Shown one piece after another: positions 62,103 to 64,000 of a stretch of 64,000 bases of DNA (positions are counted from its first letter, which is position 1; each line of letters starts with the position of its first letter). Where the stretch lies: assembly GCA_037957365.1 (NCBI GenBank), contig JARHVA010004907.1, positions 305,001 through 369,000 on the forward strand. Reading direction: 5' to 3'. The notes under the pieces are model-generated. The model did not search any database and was not told the origin of the DNA. It saw only the letters and a list, made by a program, of their open reading frames with translations. A program made the translations under genes and the position numbers. The DNA comes from Torreya grandis (taxonomy: Eukaryota; Streptophyta; Pinopsida; Cupressales; Taxaceae).

Positions 62103-63431
62103 TGATCTAAAGATGAAAGAAGTAGCGAGATGAGGTCAAAGTGTCAAATTTTAATGACCAAGTCAAGGTAATTTTTGTGCATGTTTAAAGATATAACGAC
62201 ATGTGGAATCTCATATTAGTAAAATCGACAGGCACATTTTAAAGATGACAAAGCTAAAGTTTGAAAGCTTATAAAGATCTAATGAATATCATGAGCCTAT
62301 CATAATGTGATCAAATGGAAGCATTTTAAAGCTTAGATAATTTAATATAGACTATTAGATCATGGTACCAAAGGAAAGATCAATGACCATCATTTAAATT
62401 CATGTCTAGATAAATGGTTAGTTATAGGAACATGCAGGAACTTGTGTATAAGTTTTATATCTTAACATAAATAATGAGATTGATTGATCTAACCCATAAA
62501 ATATACATTAAAGAGCCTATAAATAAAAATTTAAGTCTAATATATGCTATATATATTAAAGAGACCTAAAATTATGTCATGATGCATGGAATCGAGATGT
62601 GAGAAACTTATAGTTCAAGTCATAATGAACTAGAGTCTAGAATTAGCATGCTGTGTTATATTCCAAGTGTGAACACACTAAAGATATGGAACCATAGATC
62701 CATTACTTATATATATGACATCTAGGAAATAGGTAGATTTTATTGGAGCTATTTGAATATAAAATATAAAATATATTGACATAGAGTCTGTAGAGAGAGA
62801 TGAAGTGTGTCAAATAGATACATATATAAACACAAAGAGAGAGGAGTAGAGAGGAAGAAAGGTACAAAGCGAATGTATAGAGAAAGATCAATTATATATT
62901 AGAATTATAATAAAGAGAATAGAGTTGGATTCATTTATGAAAATATTTTATATACTAGATTTGTATCTCCATAGAGCTGATTGGTTGGTACCATCAAATA
63001 AGTTGAGTTGATGTTTAGTTAGGGGATTGGTGTCTCCTTAGGTTTGGTGCCCTTAAACATTGTAACTAGTGAGATTAAATTGAGTTGGTGCTCAGTTAGG
63101 GAGTTTTTTCTTACTTAGATTTGGTGATATTAAACTAGGGTATTGGTGTCTCCTTAAGGTTGATGCCCTTAAATATGTAACCAGTGAGGCTTTGACTATG
63201 AGGTTAGATTAGAATAGTAGATTCTAGTAGCTATTCTCACCATGGTTTTTCCCTTTGGTTTTTCCATGTAGTATAAATATAGTGTCATGTGTATTTTTGT
63301 GTGTATGTGATCTCTATATTTATCTTTTAATCTGTATATGCTTTTGAATTTTCTTTAAAAGGATTAAAGGACTAGTCTTAGTTGATCTACTAATTCACCC
63401 CCCCCTTTCAGTAGATAGCTATGTTCCAACA
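62103..63431 (+). repeat. Right LTR of element B, second part
   Basis: 1,329 bp matching the left LTR of B from 27,742 to its end, closing with the same ATGTTCCAACA. With 32,798-34,491 it makes an LTR of 3,023 bp. Confidence 0.88.
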
Positions 63432-64000
63432 TAGGCCTTAGTAGACATTTTTGTAATTTTTCTAAGGATAAAGGTTTATTAACATTGACATTATTAGTTA
63501 AAGATAAATGAGGATTAGTCATGTGGTTGGGAGTGGAATCTTATTTCAAAGTTTGGTTGGGAATAATAACTTGAATAGTATGAATGATATCATAAGAGTT
63601 AGTGACACCATCATTTGTAACATGATGATTATTATTCTTAAGTAACATACGAGTACCTATAGAAGTTTGGGATGGATAAAATTAACACATAAGGAAATCT
63701 TGATGCTTGGATTGGTTAATGGCCTCTTCCAAAGTACATGTAAAGAGAGAGATTCCAAACCTGATATTATAACTTGGGAAAAAGGGCATTGGTAAGGAGA
63801 TGAAAGAGGTTATCATCTACCATATTATGTTCATATTTTTTGGACAAGGTCTTCCATAATTTGATAAAATATTACATGGTTTCGATCTCAAGTTGCTTAC
63901 AATTGATAAAATGGGCTAATGTATTCTTAGGGAGATCACTAGTTTATAACTCTTGGACTAGAGCATCAACTAAATCTTCCAAACTAGTGATGGAATGAGA
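63432..64000 (-). pseudogene. Gag core of element A, partial at window edge
   Basis: Minus-strand gag fragment that runs out of the window on the right. Reading from 64,000 down: SITSLEDLVDALVQEL, then a stop, TSDLPKNTLAHFINCKQLEI, F-I-K-L-W-K-T-L, then D-D-N-L-F-H-L-L-T-N-A-L-F-P. This resembles the retrotransposon-gag order (F...L-E-x-x-K-Q...F-x-x-x-W-R...L-x-x-x-L-x-P). After about 63,750 the frame is lost. The last residues before B (L-Q-K-C-L-L-R-P) join to P-L-P-x-E-I-D-P at 26,010, which supports the view that B is inserted in this gag. Confidence 0.6.

Larger units (their letters stand above)
26016..63431 (+). mobile_element. Element B: Ty1/copia gag-only retrotransposon, split by element C
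   Basis: Plus-strand copia element with unusually long LTRs (about 3 kb). The left LTR is 26,016-29,060. The right LTR is in two parts (32,798-34,491 and 62,103-63,431) because element C inserted into it. The interior is only about 3.7 kb and carries gag but no protease, integrase, RT or RNase H. The primer binding site matches initiator tRNA-Met, and a purine tract precedes the right LTR. The flanks AGGCT (26,011-26,015) and AGGCC (63,433-63,437) look like the target duplication, with one extra base at the right junction. It interrupts the gag of element A. The structure fits the non-autonomous TR-GAG class. Confidence 0.85.
4500..64000 (-). mobile_element. Element A: outer Tat-type Ty3/gypsy retrotransposon, partial, interrupted by E and B
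   Basis: This is the host element of the nest, transcribed on the minus strand and truncated by the window's right edge. Once E (11,640-25,311) and B (26,016-63,431) are removed, the minus strand reads in a consistent order: gag core (64,000-63,432), gag zinc knuckle (about 26,000-25,900), linker (to 25,312), a pre-protease linker with the phrase LPSQIPFIELMWTSPHYHNH, then protease (11,338-10,740). The last residues before B and the first after it join as a plausible gag frame. No clear RT, RNase H or integrase follows. The plus-strand PMD remnant at 4,500-6,230 is placed in A because element C has the same antisense arrangement. The left boundary is not seen, so 4,500 is only the left edge of recognisable content. 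Confidence 0.6.

Noticed and set aside
34487..62107. Target site duplication of element C (CAAAT left, TGATC right)
   Set aside because: Only one of five bases agrees. The insertion is supported instead by continuity of B's LTR.
1..64000. tRNA, rRNA or intact host genes
   Set aside because: I saw no cloverleaf-like or rRNA-like sequence and no multi-exon host gene. The primer binding sites resemble tRNA ends only because they pair with them.

Overview
The window is plant repeat DNA, almost entirely LTR retrotransposons, and I see no intact host gene. It is AT-rich and strongly CpG-poor: I count two CG dinucleotides in the first 1,000 bases. Every protein-like stretch is broken by stops and frameshifts. 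The families present are Ty3/gypsy Tat-type with a second RNase H, Ty3/gypsy with a D-L-G-A protease, and Ty1/copia with CCHC zinc knuckles. Together with the heavy decay they point to a land plant with a large, methylated, repeat-rich genome, such as a gymnosperm, a fern or a large-genome angiosperm. The species cannot be told from the sequence.

The layout resolves into five retrotransposons nested up to four deep. Element A is the oldest: a minus-strand Tat-type element whose gag starts beyond the right edge. Its gag core lies at 63,432-64,000, its gag zinc knuckle at 25,312-26,010 and its protease at 10,740-11,639. A plus-strand (antisense) plant mobile domain (PMD) remnant at 4,500-6,230 probably belongs to it. 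Element E (minus, 11,640-25,311) sits in A between gag and protease. Element B (plus Ty1/copia, 26,016-63,431, LTRs of about 3 kb) sits inside A's gag. Element C (plus Tat-type, 34,492-62,102) sits inside B's right LTR. Element D (plus Ty3/gypsy, 38,078-50,432) sits inside C's gag and has a perfect 5-bp target duplication, CCATA.

Region by region: 1-4,480 has no recognised gene; 4,500-11,639 is the left part of A; 11,640-25,311 is E; 25,312-26,015 is more of A; 26,016-34,491 is the left LTR, gag-only interior and first part of the right LTR of B; 34,492-38,077 is the 5' part of C; 38,078-50,432 is D; 50,433-62,102 is the rest of C, with protease, RT, two RNase H domains, integrase and an antisense PMD ORF; 62,103-63,431 completes B's right LTR; 63,432-64,000 returns to A.

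D and E are relatives. They share LTR ends (TGATGAGGC), a decayed TGGCGCC-type primer binding site, a DLGA-type protease and a long extra ORF after integrase. The most distinctive observations are a 21-bp repeat that encodes an LVLEL-like heptad in three separate places in D (LTRs, protease-RT linker, integrase-to-ORF3 spacer), different short tandem arrays in the LTRs of C and E, and antisense PMD ORFs downstream of pol in two Tat-type elements. I found no CRISPR array, rRNA, tRNA or operon-like structure.
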